From Variovorax paradoxus (GTDB taxonomy: Bacteria > Pseudomonadota > Gammaproteobacteria > Burkholderiales > Burkholderiaceae_C), in the NCBI RefSeq assembly GCF_902712855.1, contig NZ_LR743507.1, positions 4,264,001-4,328,000 on the forward strand: a stretch of 64,000 nucleotides of DNA. The letters run 5' to 3'. Below, piece after piece: positions 53,156-61,735 of this stretch. The position numbers and the translations under genes are program-made. The notes under the pieces were generated by a model, which was given only the letters and a program-made list of their open reading frames with translations, did not search any database and was not told the DNA's origin. Position 1 is the stretch's first letter. Every line of letters starts with the position of its first letter.

Positions 53156-54382
53156 ATGTCCCATCGGTTCGACGTGGTCGTGATCGGCGCCGGCGCCGCC
53201 GGGCTGTTCTGCGCCGGCGTGGCCGGCCAGCGCGGGCTCAGGGTGCTGGTGGTGGACCACAGCGAGAAGGTGGGAGAGAAGATCCGCATTTCTGGGGGTG
53301 GCCGCGCCAACTTCACCAACCGCGACCTCGACGTGCGCGCGCCGCAGCGCCATTTCATCGGCGACAACCCGAACTTCTGCCGCTCCGCGCTGTCGCGCTA
53401 CGCCCCGCAGCAGTTCATCGAACTCGTGCAGAAGCACGGCATCGCCTTCCACGAGAAGCACAAGGGACAGCTGTTCTGCGACGGCTCCTCGCAGCAGATC
53501 GTCGACATGCTGCTGGCGGAATGCGCCGCGGGCGGGGTCGAGCGCTGGCAGCCCTGCCGGGTGGGAACGATCACCTTTTCTGCCGGAAGCGAAGACGGGA
53601 CGGGCGCAGGCAGCTATCGGATCGAGAGCAGTCGAGGCGTCGTCGAGACGGCGAAGATCGTGGTGGCCACGGGCGGCCTGTCGATCCCGCAGATCGGCGC
53701 CAGCGACTTCGGCTACCGCATCGCCGAGCAGTTCGGCCTGCGAATGGTCGCGCCACGTCCGGCGCTGGTGCCGCTGACCTTCGGCGGCGACGCCTGGACG
53801 CCGTACGCCGAGCTGGCAGGGCTGGCGCTGCCGGTGCGCATCGAGACCGGGGCCAAGAAGGACAGGATGGCCTTCCTCGAGGACCTGCTCTTCACCCATC
53901 GCGGCCTGTCGGGTCCGGCGGTGCTGCAGATCTCGAGCTACTGGAAGCCCGGGGCGCCGCTCACGCTCGACTTTGCGCCCGGTGTGGACGTGGCCGGAGC
54001 GCTCGGAGAAGCCAAGCTGCGGTCGAAGAAACGCATTGCCAACGAACTGGCCACGCTGGTGCCTTCCCGGCTGGCGGATGCCTGGGTCGGGCAGGACCCG
54101 GCCTTGCAGCGTCCGGTGAACGAAGCAGCCGACAAGGCGCTGATGGCGTTGTCGGAACGCATCGCCCGATGGCAGATCACGCCCAGCGGCACCGAGGGTT
54201 ACAAAAAAGCCGAAGTCACGGCAGGTGGGGTGGATACCCGCGACCTGTCGTCGCAGACCATGGAGTCGAAGCAGCCGGGCCTGTATTTCATCGGCGAAGT
54301 GGTCGACGTGACGGGATGGCTGGGCGGATACAACTTCCAGTGGGCATGGGCGAGTGCCCATGCGTGCGCGACGGCGCTCTGA
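53156..54382 (+). CDS. HI0933/YhiN-family flavoprotein
   Basis: A 408-aa FAD-binding oxidoreductase. The N-terminal dinucleotide loop VVVIGAGAAGLFCAGVAGQRG is followed by the family signature KIRISGGGRANFTN and, near the C-terminus, FIGEVVDVTGWLGGYNFQWAWASG-like sequence. The HI0933 family is uncharacterised but widely conserved. It starts 11 bp after the lipoprotein gene, so it may share its operon. Confidence 0.9.
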   Translation: MSHRFDVVVIGAGAAGLFCAGVAGQRGLRVLVVDHSEKVGEKIRISGGGRANFTNRDLDVRAPQRHFIGDNPNFCRSALSRYAPQQFIELVQKHGIAFHEKHKGQLFCDGSSQQIVDMLLAECAAGGVERWQPCRVGTITFSAGSEDGTGAGSYRIESSRGVVETAKIVVATGGLSIPQIGASDFGYRIAEQFGLRMVAPRPALVPLTFGGDAWTPYAELAGLALPVRIETGAKKDRMAFLEDLLFTHRGLSGPAVLQISSYWKPGAPLTLDFAPGVDVAGALGEAKLRSKKRIANELATLVPSRLADAWVGQDPALQRPVNEAADKALMALSERIARWQITPSGTEGYKKAEVTAGGVDTRDLSSQTMESKQPGLYFIGEVVDVTGWLGGYNFQWAWASAHACATAL

Positions 54383-54462
54383 CGGCCTCCTGCCTGCTTG
54401 GGTCGAGCGCAGAAAGGGCGAATCGACACGAAGTTGGCCAACCCTGGAGATTTGTACATCCA

Positions 54463-54472
54463 GTGCTATACT
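54463..54472 (+). promoter_or_regulatory. Extended -10 promoter for rpsU
   Basis: GTGCTATACT includes TGC directly before TATACT (54467-54472), an extended -10. No clear -35 stands upstream. It lies about 108 bp before the rpsU ATG, leaving a leader of roughly 100 nt. Confidence 0.5.
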
Positions 54473-54580
54473 CGCGGGCTAACTTTGGCCTCCCCTCAAC
54501 GGCCGCAAAAATTTTCAGTTGAGGAACCCCGGCCTGGGGCCTCGATCTCCCCCGGCCAAATTCATTTCAACGATTCATCA

Positions 54581-54793
54581 ATGACCACCATCCGCGTTAA
54601 AGAAAACGAGCCCTTCGACGTCGCACTGCGCCGTTTCAAGCGCACCATCGAAAAGCTCGGCCTGCTGACCGACCTGCGCGCCCGCGAGTTCTACGAAAAG
54701 CCGACGGCCGAGCGCAAGCGCAAGAAGGCTGCCGCGGTCAAGCGCCACTACAAGCGCGTGCGCAGCATGCAGCTGCCCAAGAAGCTGTACTAA
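54581..54793 (+). CDS. rpsU: 30S ribosomal protein S21
   Basis: Small basic ribosomal protein, 70 aa, needed for 30S assembly and initiation. The core [20 protein letters not shown] and the Arg/Lys-rich [15 protein letters not shown] are canonical. ATG 54581 is chosen; the upstream extension is leader. It is followed by a strong terminator, then yqeY. Confidence 0.97.
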
Positions 54794-54850
54794 GCAACGC
54801 CCCGGGCGGCAGGCATTCGACTCCAGTCGGCGCCGTCGCCCCGTTGCTTC

Positions 54851-54890
54851 AGCCGCGCCAGGGAAACCTGCCGCGGCTTTTGTTTTTTCC
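54851..54890 (+). terminator. Terminator between rpsU and yqeY
   Basis: AGCCGCG (54851-54857) pairs with CGCGGCT (54872-54878); inside, CAGG-GAAA-CCTG forms a GNRA-capped stem. It is followed by TTTTGTTTTTT. Only about 17 bp separate its T-run from the yqeY ATG, so yqeY is likely expressed by readthrough. Confidence 0.9.
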
Positions 54891-54906
54891 GAAAGGTTGC
54901 CGAAGA

Positions 54907-55356
54907 ATGACGCTCAAAGAACAAATCACAGAAGACATGAAGACGGCGATGCGCGCCAAGGACTCCGAACGCCTGGCGACCATCCGCCTGCTGCTCGCCG
55001 CCATGAAGCAGAAGGAAGTCGACGAGCGCGTGGAGCTCGACGACGCCATGGTCATCGCCATCGTCGACAAGATGGTCAAGCAGCGCAAGGACTCGATCGC
55101 GGCATTCACCACCGGTGGCCGCCCCGACCTCGCCGACAAGGAAGCCGCCGAGATCAAGGTGATCGAGGTCTACCAGCCCCAGCGCATGGGCGCCGACGAA
55201 GTGGCTGCCGCGGTGAAGGCCATCGTGGCTGAACTCGGCGCCAGCGGCCCCGGCGACATGGGCAAGGTGATGGGCGTGGTCAAGACCCGACTCGCCGGGA
55301 AGGCCGACATGGGCCAGGTCAGCGCAGCGGTCAAGTCCGCTCTGACGGGCGCCTGA
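54907..55356 (+). CDS. yqeY: GatB/YqeY domain protein
   Basis: A 149-aa protein of the YqeY family, which resembles the C-terminal tRNA-binding tail of GatB. It has MTLKEQITEDMKTAMRAKDSERL at the N-terminus and YQPQRMGADEVAAAV in the middle. It often accompanies rpsU and dnaG; dnaG is not present here. It overlaps the following NUDIX gene by one base (TGATG). Its function is not established; a tRNA-related role is assumed. Confidence 0.92.
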   Translation: MTLKEQITEDMKTAMRAKDSERLATIRLLLAAMKQKEVDERVELDDAMVIAIVDKMVKQRKDSIAAFTTGGRPDLADKEAAEIKVIEVYQPQRMGADEVAAAVKAIVAELGASGPGDMGKVMGVVKTRLAGKADMGQVSAAVKSALTGA

Positions 55357-55826
55357 TGACCGCCAGCAGCCCGTCCGACCCGATCCTCAAGGCCTGCGCC
55401 TGCATGGTCGACTCGCGGGGCCGGCTGCTGGTGTTCCGCCATCCCGAGGACGGCAACATGCAGCTCCCCAAGGGCACCATCGAGCCCGGCGAGTCGCCCG
55501 AGGTCGCCGTGCGGCGCGAGCTGCTCGAGGAATCGGGCATCGACTATGCCGGCCCGCTGCAATCGCTCGGCACGCTCGACCGCGAATGCGAAGCGGGCGT
55601 GGAAGGCAACACGCACCGGCATCCGCAGCTGTGGCACCTGTTCCTGATGCGCGCCGAAGGCAGGCTGCCCGAGACCTTCCTGCACACCGCCACAGGCAGC
55701 CCCGAAGAGGAAGGCCTGGTCTTCCTGTTCCGCTGGCTCGAAGCCGGCGAGTCGCTCGACGACTTTGCACTGCCCTACCGCCAGACCATCGAACGCGTGC
55801 GCGCCGCGTTGCTGCTCGCAGCCTGA
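55356..55826 (+). CDS. NUDIX hydrolase
   Basis: A 156-aa NUDIX protein with box G-TIEPG-E...RRELLEESGI (about 39-61), fully matching the consensus. The N-terminal KACACMVDSRGRLLVFRHPEDGNMQLPKG is typical of diadenosine/nucleotide-type hydrolases, but the substrate is unknown. It is translationally coupled to yqeY. It ends 22 bp before the convergent TSUP gene. Confidence 0.88.
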   Translation: MTASSPSDPILKACACMVDSRGRLLVFRHPEDGNMQLPKGTIEPGESPEVAVRRELLEESGIDYAGPLQSLGTLDRECEAGVEGNTHRHPQLWHLFLMRAEGRLPETFLHTATGSPEEEGLVFLFRWLEAGESLDDFALPYRQTIERVRAALLLAA

Positions 55827-55848
55827 GCCTGCCGGCTCGCCCGGTCGT

Positions 55849-56607
55849 TCACGCCAGCGCGCGCACGACCATGTACAGGCCCAGCAAGGCGAGCCCGCCC
55901 AGGAAGCAGCGCCGGAACACCGCCACCGACAGCCGCTGCCGCAGCCAGGTGCCGAGCACCATGCCGCCGATCGCCGGCACCAGCATCGCGATCGAGCCGC
56001 CCAGCGCCGACATCGGATAGTCCCCGCTCCCCGCCAGCCCGATGGCCAGCACCACGGTCGAGGTGGTGAACGAGATGCCCATCGCCTGGATCAGCGAATC
56101 GCGCTCAAAGCCCAGGGCCTGCAGGTAAGGCACCGCCGGGACGGCGAACACGCCGGTCACCGCGGTCACCAGCCCTGTGACGAGGCCCACCAGCGGTCCC
56201 ATCCAGCGCGCCTGCGCATCGCTCACGTGCAGCTTCCGGCCGGTCAGCCCCCAGCCCGCGTACAGCATCAGCGCCACTCCGAGGGCCACCGATGCCCAGG
56301 CGCCCTCGGGCACGCCCAGCCACAGCGTCCCGCCCAGCGTGCCGACGACGACGCCGGCCTGCATGCCGCCGATGCGCCTGAGCACTGGCATGAAGGTCGC
56401 GCGCGGCCCGGTCTGCCAGACGTTGGTGACCAGCGAGGGCACGATCAGCAGGGCCGCGGCCTGCACGGGCGACATCCACAGCGCCAGCAGCGCCATCGAC
56501 ACCGTCGGCAGCCCCAGGCCGACCACGCCCTTGATGACGCCTGCCAGCAGGTACACCGCCGTGGCGGCGGCCCAGAAAGTTGCCATGTCGTAGTGCGGAT
56601 GCGTCAT
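55849..56607 (-). CDS. TSUP (TauE/SafE) family membrane transporter
   Basis: A 252-aa inner-membrane protein with about eight TMs in two repeats, each starting with a glycine-rich stretch (AGVIKGVVGLGLPTVSMALLA and VTGLVTAVTGVFAVPAVPYL). TSUP proteins export or import sulfonates, sulfite or organic acids. It is divergent from a LysR gene 100 bp away, a standard regulator-target layout. The start ATG 56607 is followed by an in-frame ATG at 56586. Confidence 0.88.
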   Translation of the reverse strand: MTHPHYDMATFWAAATAVYLLAGVIKGVVGLGLPTVSMALLALWMSPVQAAALLIVPSLVTNVWQTGPRATFMPVLRRIGGMQAGVVVGTLGGTLWLGVPEGAWASVALGVALMLYAGWGLTGRKLHVSDAQARWMGPLVGLVTGLVTAVTGVFAVPAVPYLQALGFERDSLIQAMGISFTTSTVVLAIGLAGSGDYPMSALGGSIAMLVPAIGGMVLGTWLRQRLSVAVFRRCFLGGLALLGLYMVVRALA

Positions 56608-56707
56608 CGCGGCCGAGTCTGCCGGGTCGGACCGACGCTGGAAATGCGTCATTCGCAGAGTGAGGCTCAGGCTGGGACTGAGGCTCCTCGTGCACACTGC
56701 GCCGACC

Positions 56708-57613
56708 ATGCGATTCGACCTCACCGACCTGCGGCTCTTCCTCAACGTCGTCGAAGCCGGCAGCCTGACCGGCGGCGCGGCGCGCTCGCACATGACGCTG
56801 GCCTCCGCCAGCCAGCGCGTGCGCGGCATGGAGGACGCGCTGGGCAGTCCGCTGCTCACGCGCCATGCCCAGGGTGTGCGCCCCACCGAGGCCGGCCGAA
56901 CGCTGCTGCACCATGCGCGCGTCGTGCTGCAGCAGATGGAACGCCTGCGCGGCGAACTCGGCGAATACGGCCAGGGCCTGAAGGGGCACGTGCGCTTCAT
57001 GTGCGGCACCTCGGCGCTGACCGAGCATCTGCCCGAGGTGCTGAGCCGCTTTCTCGCGGAGCATCCGCGCATCTCGGTCGATCTCGAGGAGCGCCCCAGC
57101 CCCGACACTGTGGAAGCACTGCGCGCCGGCCTGTGCGACATCGGCATCGTCTCGGACGCCATCGACAGCGAAGGCCTCGAATGCCATCCCTTCCGGCGCG
57201 ACGACCTCGTGCTCGTGATGCCGCGCGGCCATGCGCTGGCCGGACGCCGGCGCATGCGGCTGGCCGACGTGGTGGACAGCGAATTCGTCGGCCTGCCCGC
57301 GGACAGCGCACTGCAGCAGCTCATCACGCAGCACGTGCGCGCGCTCGGCAAGCACCTGGCCTACCGGGTGCGCGTGCGCAACTTCGAGGCGGTGTGCCGC
57401 ATGGTCGAATACGGCATCGGCGTGGGCATCGTGCCGCAGACCGCCGCCGAACGCTGCGCCCGTTCGATGAAGATCACGCGCGCCGCGCTGGCGGACGCCT
57501 GGGCCGAGCGCACGCTGATGGCCTGCGTGCGCTCGTCGGAAGACCTGCCGCTGAATGCACGGCGCATGCTCGAGCACCTGATCGCGCCGCCCGACGAGGC
57601 CAGGAAGAAGTGA
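56708..57613 (+). CDS. LysR-family transcriptional regulator
   Basis: A 301-aa LTTR: winged HTH at 1-60 (LRLFLNVVEAGSLTGGAARSHMTLASASQRV), then linker helix and a two-lobed effector domain with VRFMCGTSALTEHLPEVLSRF, and EYGIGVGIVPQ near 240. It is divergent from the TSUP transporter gene and likely controls it in response to an unknown effector. ATG 56708 is preferred to the longer frame since MRFDLTDLRLF is the family start. Confidence 0.92.
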   Translation: MRFDLTDLRLFLNVVEAGSLTGGAARSHMTLASASQRVRGMEDALGSPLLTRHAQGVRPTEAGRTLLHHARVVLQQMERLRGELGEYGQGLKGHVRFMCGTSALTEHLPEVLSRFLAEHPRISVDLEERPSPDTVEALRAGLCDIGIVSDAIDSEGLECHPFRRDDLVLVMPRGHALAGRRRMRLADVVDSEFVGLPADSALQQLITQHVRALGKHLAYRVRVRNFEAVCRMVEYGIGVGIVPQTAAERCARSMKITRAALADAWAERTLMACVRSSEDLPLNARRMLEHLIAPPDEARKK

Positions 57614-57716
57614 GTGACCGGCCGGCCTTGCCGCTTGTAGGCGGCCACCCGGCATCGCGGTTGAAAGAGGGGAAGCGCAGGCCTGGGCGACGCGGGCGCC
57701 CGGCCCCGCAGGCGCC

Positions 57717-59087
57717 TCAGCTGCCCGCGATCTTCATACGGTTCACCAGCACCGACCCCGTGGTCTTGGCGCCGAAGGTGTAGGCGTCGGCGCCGATGGC
57801 CTCGATGCCCATCAGCATGTCCTTGAGGTTGCCGGCGATGGTGATCTCCTGCACCGGGAAGGCGATCCGGCCCTTCTCGACCCAGAAGCCGCTGGCGCCG
57901 CGCGAGTAGTCGCCCGTTACGTAGTTCACGCCCTGCCCCATCAGCTCGATGACGAACAGGCCGGTGCCCAACTTGGCCAGCATGGCGTCGAGGTCGTCGG
58001 TGTGCTTCGTGAGGCGCGAGCTCAGCGTCAGATTGTGCGAGCCGCCGGCGTTGCCGGTGGTCTTCATGCCCAGCTTGCGGGCCGAGTAGGTCGACAGGAA
58101 ATAGCCCTCGAGGCGTCCCGCGTCGACCACCTTGCGCGCACGCGTGGTCACGCCTTCGTCGTCGAACGGGGCGCTGCCCTTGCCGCGCACCACGTGCGGG
58201 TCTTCGGCCACGTCCAAATGCGCGGGCAGCACCGGCTTGCCGAGCGAGTCGAGCAGGAAGGTGCTCTTGCGATAGAGCGCACCGCCGCTCACCGCCTGCA
58301 CCAGGCCCCCGAGCAGGCCCACGGCCAGCGGCGACTCGAACAGCACAGGGCATTCGGTGGTCTTGATCTTGCGCGACTTCAGGCGGCTGAGCGCGCGTTC
58401 CGCGGCGTAGCGGCCCACGGCCTGCGGACTGGCCAGTTCGTCGGCCGAGCGCATCGAGCTGTACCAGGCGTCGCGCTGCATGTCGTCGCCCTTGCCGGCG
58501 ATGGGCGCCACCGAGATCGAGTGCCGCGAGCTGGCATAGCCGCCGCGGAAGCCGTGCGTATGGGCGCTGAAGAAGTGGCTCTGCTGTGCCGAGACGCCCG
58601 CGCCTTCGCTGTTCGTGATGCGCTTGTCGGTGGACAGCGCCGCCGCTTCGCACTCGAGCGCGAGCCTCGCAGCCTCTTCGCTCGTCACGTCCCAGGGATG
58701 GAACAGGTCGAGCTCGGGATGGTCCTTGGCGATGTCGGCCTCGTCGGGCAGGCCGCCGACCGTGTCCTCGGCCGTGAAGCGGGCGATGTCGTAGGCCGCC
58801 TGCACCGTCTGCTTGATGGCGCCCTCGGAGAAGTCGGACGTGTTGGCATTGCCGCGGCGGTGGCCCACGTAGACCGTGACGCCCAGCGACTTGTCGCGGT
58901 TGCGCTCGACGTTTTCCAGCTCGCCCTTGCGCACCGACACGCTCAGGCCGCAGCCCTCAGAGGCCTCGGCCCCGGCGTCGGTGGCACCGAGCTTCCTGGC
59001 GTGCGCCAGGGCGGTGTCGACCAGGTTTTCGAAGAAGGAGCGGCTGTAGGCGAAGCCGGAATCGGCGCGCGAGGAGGATGTCGTCAT
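57717..59087 (-). CDS. pmbA: PmbA/TldE metalloprotease subunit
   Basis: A 456-aa TldD/TldE-family protein, partner of TldD in a zinc protease that matures microcins and degrades CcdA. TldE lacks the HExxxH of TldD and none is seen here. Typical sequence includes EGCGLSVSVRKGELENVERNRDKS and the C-terminal GASGFWVEKGRIAFPVQEITIAGNL. The start ATG 59087 is chosen because the longer frame runs antisense to darP. It is divergent from darP, which is the usual proteobacterial pairing (pmbA-yjgA). Confidence 0.94.
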   Translation of the reverse strand: MTTSSSRADSGFAYSRSFFENLVDTALAHARKLGATDAGAEASEGCGLSVSVRKGELENVERNRDKSLGVTVYVGHRRGNANTSDFSEGAIKQTVQAAYDIARFTAEDTVGGLPDEADIAKDHPELDLFHPWDVTSEEAARLALECEAAALSTDKRITNSEGAGVSAQQSHFFSAHTHGFRGGYASSRHSISVAPIAGKGDDMQRDAWYSSMRSADELASPQAVGRYAAERALSRLKSRKIKTTECPVLFESPLAVGLLGGLVQAVSGGALYRKSTFLLDSLGKPVLPAHLDVAEDPHVVRGKGSAPFDDEGVTTRARKVVDAGRLEGYFLSTYSARKLGMKTTGNAGGSHNLTLSSRLTKHTDDLDAMLAKLGTGLFVIELMGQGVNYVTGDYSRGASGFWVEKGRIAFPVQEITIAGNLKDMLMGIEAIGADAYTFGAKTTGSVLVNRMKIAGS

Positions 59088-59204
59088 GTGGTGGCTATGA
59101 TACTTGCGCCCCCCATTTCCCGTTTTCCCTCCAGCTTCCCACTGCACGAGGCAGCGCATGGCATGCGTTGCAACGCCGCACGGTGCGGCCCAGAATCCAC
59201 TCCC

Positions 59205-59861
59205 ATGTCCCGCAAACCCAAAAAAGGCTATTTCGTCCGTGGCCAGTTCGTCGCCGAAGGCAGCGAACTCGACCTGGAACTCAAGCGCGAGCTCAAGGGC
59301 ACCGACGAGGCCAGCCGCACCGACCTCAAGCGCGAGAGCGACGAACTGCAGAAGCTCGGCGCCGAGCTGATGACCCTGCGTGCCGCCCTGTTCGATGCGT
59401 TGCAGCTCGACGAGAAGCTGGTCGAGGCGCTGGCCGAAGCCAGGCGCATCACCAACTTCGAGGGTAAGCGCCGCCAGATGCAATACGTCGGCAAGCTGAT
59501 GCGCAAGCTCGAGCCCGAAGTGCTCGAGGCCGTGAAGCGGGCGCTGAGCGAGCAGAACACCGTGCCGGCCGCCGAAACTGCCGCCCTGCACGAGGCCGAG
59601 CGCTGGCGCGACCGCCTGATCGCCGACGACGACGCCCTCGGCGGCTGGATCGAGACCCACCCCGCCACCGACTCGCAGCAGTTGCGCGCCCTGGTGCGCC
59701 AGGCCCGCAAGGACATGAAGAGCGGCCCGGCCGGCGAAGCGCCCCGCCAGGGCAAGGCCTACCGCGAGGTGTTCCAGATCGTGCGCGCCCAGCTGGCCGT
59801 GCACGGCAGCGACGACCATGCCGCCGCCGCGGCCGCCCAGGACCGCGAAGAAGACGCGTGA
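59205..59861 (+). CDS. darP: Ribosome biogenesis factor DarP (YjgA/DUF615)
   Basis: Acts in 50S assembly. The protein is 218 aa and helical: MSRKPKKGYFVRGQF start, ESDELQKLGAELMTL, ITNFEGKRRQMQYVGKLMRKL and a conserved ERWRDRLIADDDAL region. E. coli YjgA associates with late 50S precursors. Divergent from pmbA and 51 bp upstream of mog with a hairpin between. Confidence 0.93.
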   Translation: MSRKPKKGYFVRGQFVAEGSELDLELKRELKGTDEASRTDLKRESDELQKLGAELMTLRAALFDALQLDEKLVEALAEARRITNFEGKRRQMQYVGKLMRKLEPEVLEAVKRALSEQNTVPAAETAALHEAERWRDRLIADDDALGGWIETHPATDSQQLRALVRQARKDMKSGPAGEAPRQGKAYREVFQIVRAQLAVHGSDDHAAAAAAQDREEDA

Positions 59862-59880
59862 GCCCCATGTCGTTCTCCTT

Positions 59881-59905
59881 CCCCTTCCGGGGGAAGGGGA
59901 AGGAG
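59881..59905. repeat. GGAAGGGGAAGG palindrome between darP and mog
   Basis: CCTTCC...GGAAGG flanks a CCCC/GGGG core in a 25-30 bp hairpin directly before the mog ribosome-binding site. It shares the CTCCTTCCCC core with the element after nasA. Confidence 0.45.
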
Positions 59906-59912
59906 CAACACC

Positions 59913-60503
59913 ATGAACACCCCTGAACCTGTCCGCATCGGCATCGTCTCCATCAGCGACCGCGCCTCCAGCGGCACCTACGAAGACAAGGGCCTGCCTT
60001 CGCTGAAGGAATGGCTCGGCCGGGCGCTGAAGAATCCGCTCGAATTCGAGCCCCGCCTGATCCCCGACGAGGCGGAACGCATCAGCGCCACGCTGATCGA
60101 GCTGGTCGATGCCGGCTGCTCGCTGGTGCTGACCACCGGCGGCACCGGCCCCGCGCTGCGCGACGTGACGCCCGAGGCCACGCTGGCCGTCGCCCACAAG
60201 GAAATGCCCGGCTTCGGCGAGCAGATGCGCCAGATCAGCCTGCGCTTCGTGCCGACCGCGATCCTGTCGCGCCAGGTGGCGGTGATCCGCGACCGGAGCC
60301 TGATCATCAACCTGCCCGGCCAGCCCAAGTCCATCGCGGAAACGCTCGAAGGCCTCAAAGATGCCGACGGCGCGCAGGTGGTGCCCGGCATCTTCGCGGC
60401 CGTGCCCTATTGCATCGACCTGATCGGCGGTCCGTACCTCGAGACCGACGACGCCGTCTGCAAGGCCTTCCGGCCCAAGTCGGCCGTTCGCCCGGCGCGC
60501 TGA
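59913..60503 (+). CDS. mog: Molybdopterin adenylyltransferase
   Basis: MogA/MoaB-type enzyme, 196 aa, that adenylylates molybdopterin before Mo insertion. Motifs: IGIVSISDRASSGTYEDKG, LTTGGTGPALRDVTPEAT and NLPGQPKSIAETLEGL. It provides the cofactor needed by NasA, but is 15 kb away and no operon link exists. Good ribosome-binding site GGAGCAACACC before ATG 59913. Confidence 0.94.
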   Translation: MNTPEPVRIGIVSISDRASSGTYEDKGLPSLKEWLGRALKNPLEFEPRLIPDEAERISATLIELVDAGCSLVLTTGGTGPALRDVTPEATLAVAHKEMPGFGEQMRQISLRFVPTAILSRQVAVIRDRSLIINLPGQPKSIAETLEGLKDADGAQVVPGIFAAVPYCIDLIGGPYLETDDAVCKAFRPKSAVRPAR

Positions 60504-60517
60504 AGGCCGGCGGAACG

Positions 60518-61678
60518 ATGCTGGCGCCCACCTACGCCTCCGACAGCCCCTACAGCACTTACGCCGATAGCGCCAACGCTGCTCGCCTGCTGGCCGACTG
60601 CACCGCGCAGGCCGTGACGTGGCGCTGGGCCACCGAATCGATGGGCGAGCCGACGCCCTTCATGCAGGAGCACCACGGCGGCCCCAAGCCCCGGTGGCTG
60701 GCCGACGACAAGGCCGACCCCGAGCGCCACATGCACCACGGCTTCGACGCCGAAGGCCGCCTGGTGCTGCAGCGCCAGAGCCGCGGTCGCGCCACGGCCT
60801 GGCTCCACGAGGCCGATGGCCGCACCGGCGTGGACCTGCAGGTGTACGAGGGCGAGCCCTCCGTCAGCACCGTCACCCGGTACCGCCATGCGGGCGGCCT
60901 GCTGGTGGCGCAGCACATCAGCCACGGCCACAAGGGCCTCGACGCGCGCTACGAATGGCAAGACGGCCAGCTGCAGCGCGCCGTCACCTCCAACTGGGCC
61001 GATGGCCAGAAGACCTGGCTGTGCCAGGACGTCTACCGCTACGACGAAGCCGGCCGACTGGACACCATCACGCTCGAATACCTCGATGACGACGGCACGC
61101 CCAGCGGCGAGACCCGCCTGAGCTACCGCCGCCCGCGCAAGGGCGAGACGCTGGCGAGCGTGGCCGCCAGGGTCGAGGCCCTGCTCGTCGACGCGATCAC
61201 GCACGCGCTCGCGCAGGTTCCCCGCGACGAGAAGATCTACGCCCTGTTCATCTGCTACACGCAGGAAGACTTCGGCGCCGCGTGGCCGCCCTTTCTGGTG
61301 TGGGGCCGCGAGCCCTACCGCCGCGCGATCGTGGAAGCCGGCGAAGAAGTGCGCTACTACCTCTGGGCGCCCGACGAAATTCGCGCGGTACAGGGCGATG
61401 CCCACGAACGCTGGTTCGACGACACGGTGCTGAAGGAGGCCTGCCTGCTGCATGCCCAGTTCATGGACATCGCGCAAAGCACGGCCTCGGCGATGCGGGT
61501 GCTGAAGAACCTGGCGGCGCATTTCAACGCGCCCGCATCGCAAGCCTTGCTGAACACGACCGACGACTTCGTTGTCGCCCACGCGGACAACACGGGCGAG
61601 ATCGATCCGCTGAAGGCCATGAAGGTCGCTCTCGCGCCCGAGCGCTGGGCCTTGCTGAAGGCGCGCGGCCTGGTCTGA
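60518..61678 (+). CDS. Uncharacterised protein with two YD/RHS-like motifs
   Basis: A 386-aa protein I cannot assign. It has no signal peptide or TM. The central part has HGFDAEGRLVLQ and YRYDEAGRLDTIT, each like the YDxxGRL core of RHS/YD repeats; the C-terminal half (RDEKIYALFICYTQEDFG, FLVWGREPYRRAI) is alpha/beta-like and may be a separate domain. It follows mog by 14 bp on the same strand, so co-transcription is likely. It could be a domesticated YD-repeat protein; no toxin motif is evident. Confidence 0.7.
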   Translation: MLAPTYASDSPYSTYADSANAARLLADCTAQAVTWRWATESMGEPTPFMQEHHGGPKPRWLADDKADPERHMHHGFDAEGRLVLQRQSRGRATAWLHEADGRTGVDLQVYEGEPSVSTVTRYRHAGGLLVAQHISHGHKGLDARYEWQDGQLQRAVTSNWADGQKTWLCQDVYRYDEAGRLDTITLEYLDDDGTPSGETRLSYRRPRKGETLASVAARVEALLVDAITHALAQVPRDEKIYALFICYTQEDFGAAWPPFLVWGREPYRRAIVEAGEEVRYYLWAPDEIRAVQGDAHERWFDDTVLKEACLLHAQFMDIAQSTASAMRVLKNLAAHFNAPASQALLNTTDDFVVAHADNTGEIDPLKAMKVALAPERWALLKARGLV

Positions 61679-61735
61679 GCGCGCTTTCCTTTCCCCTGCC
61701 AGTGCCATGCAAAAAGGACACGGGCAAGGAAGCGG

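Noticed and set aside
57614..57716. Convergent gap between LysR and pmbA as a terminator
   Set aside because: GC-rich short inverted segments exist, but none is followed by a T-run in either direction.
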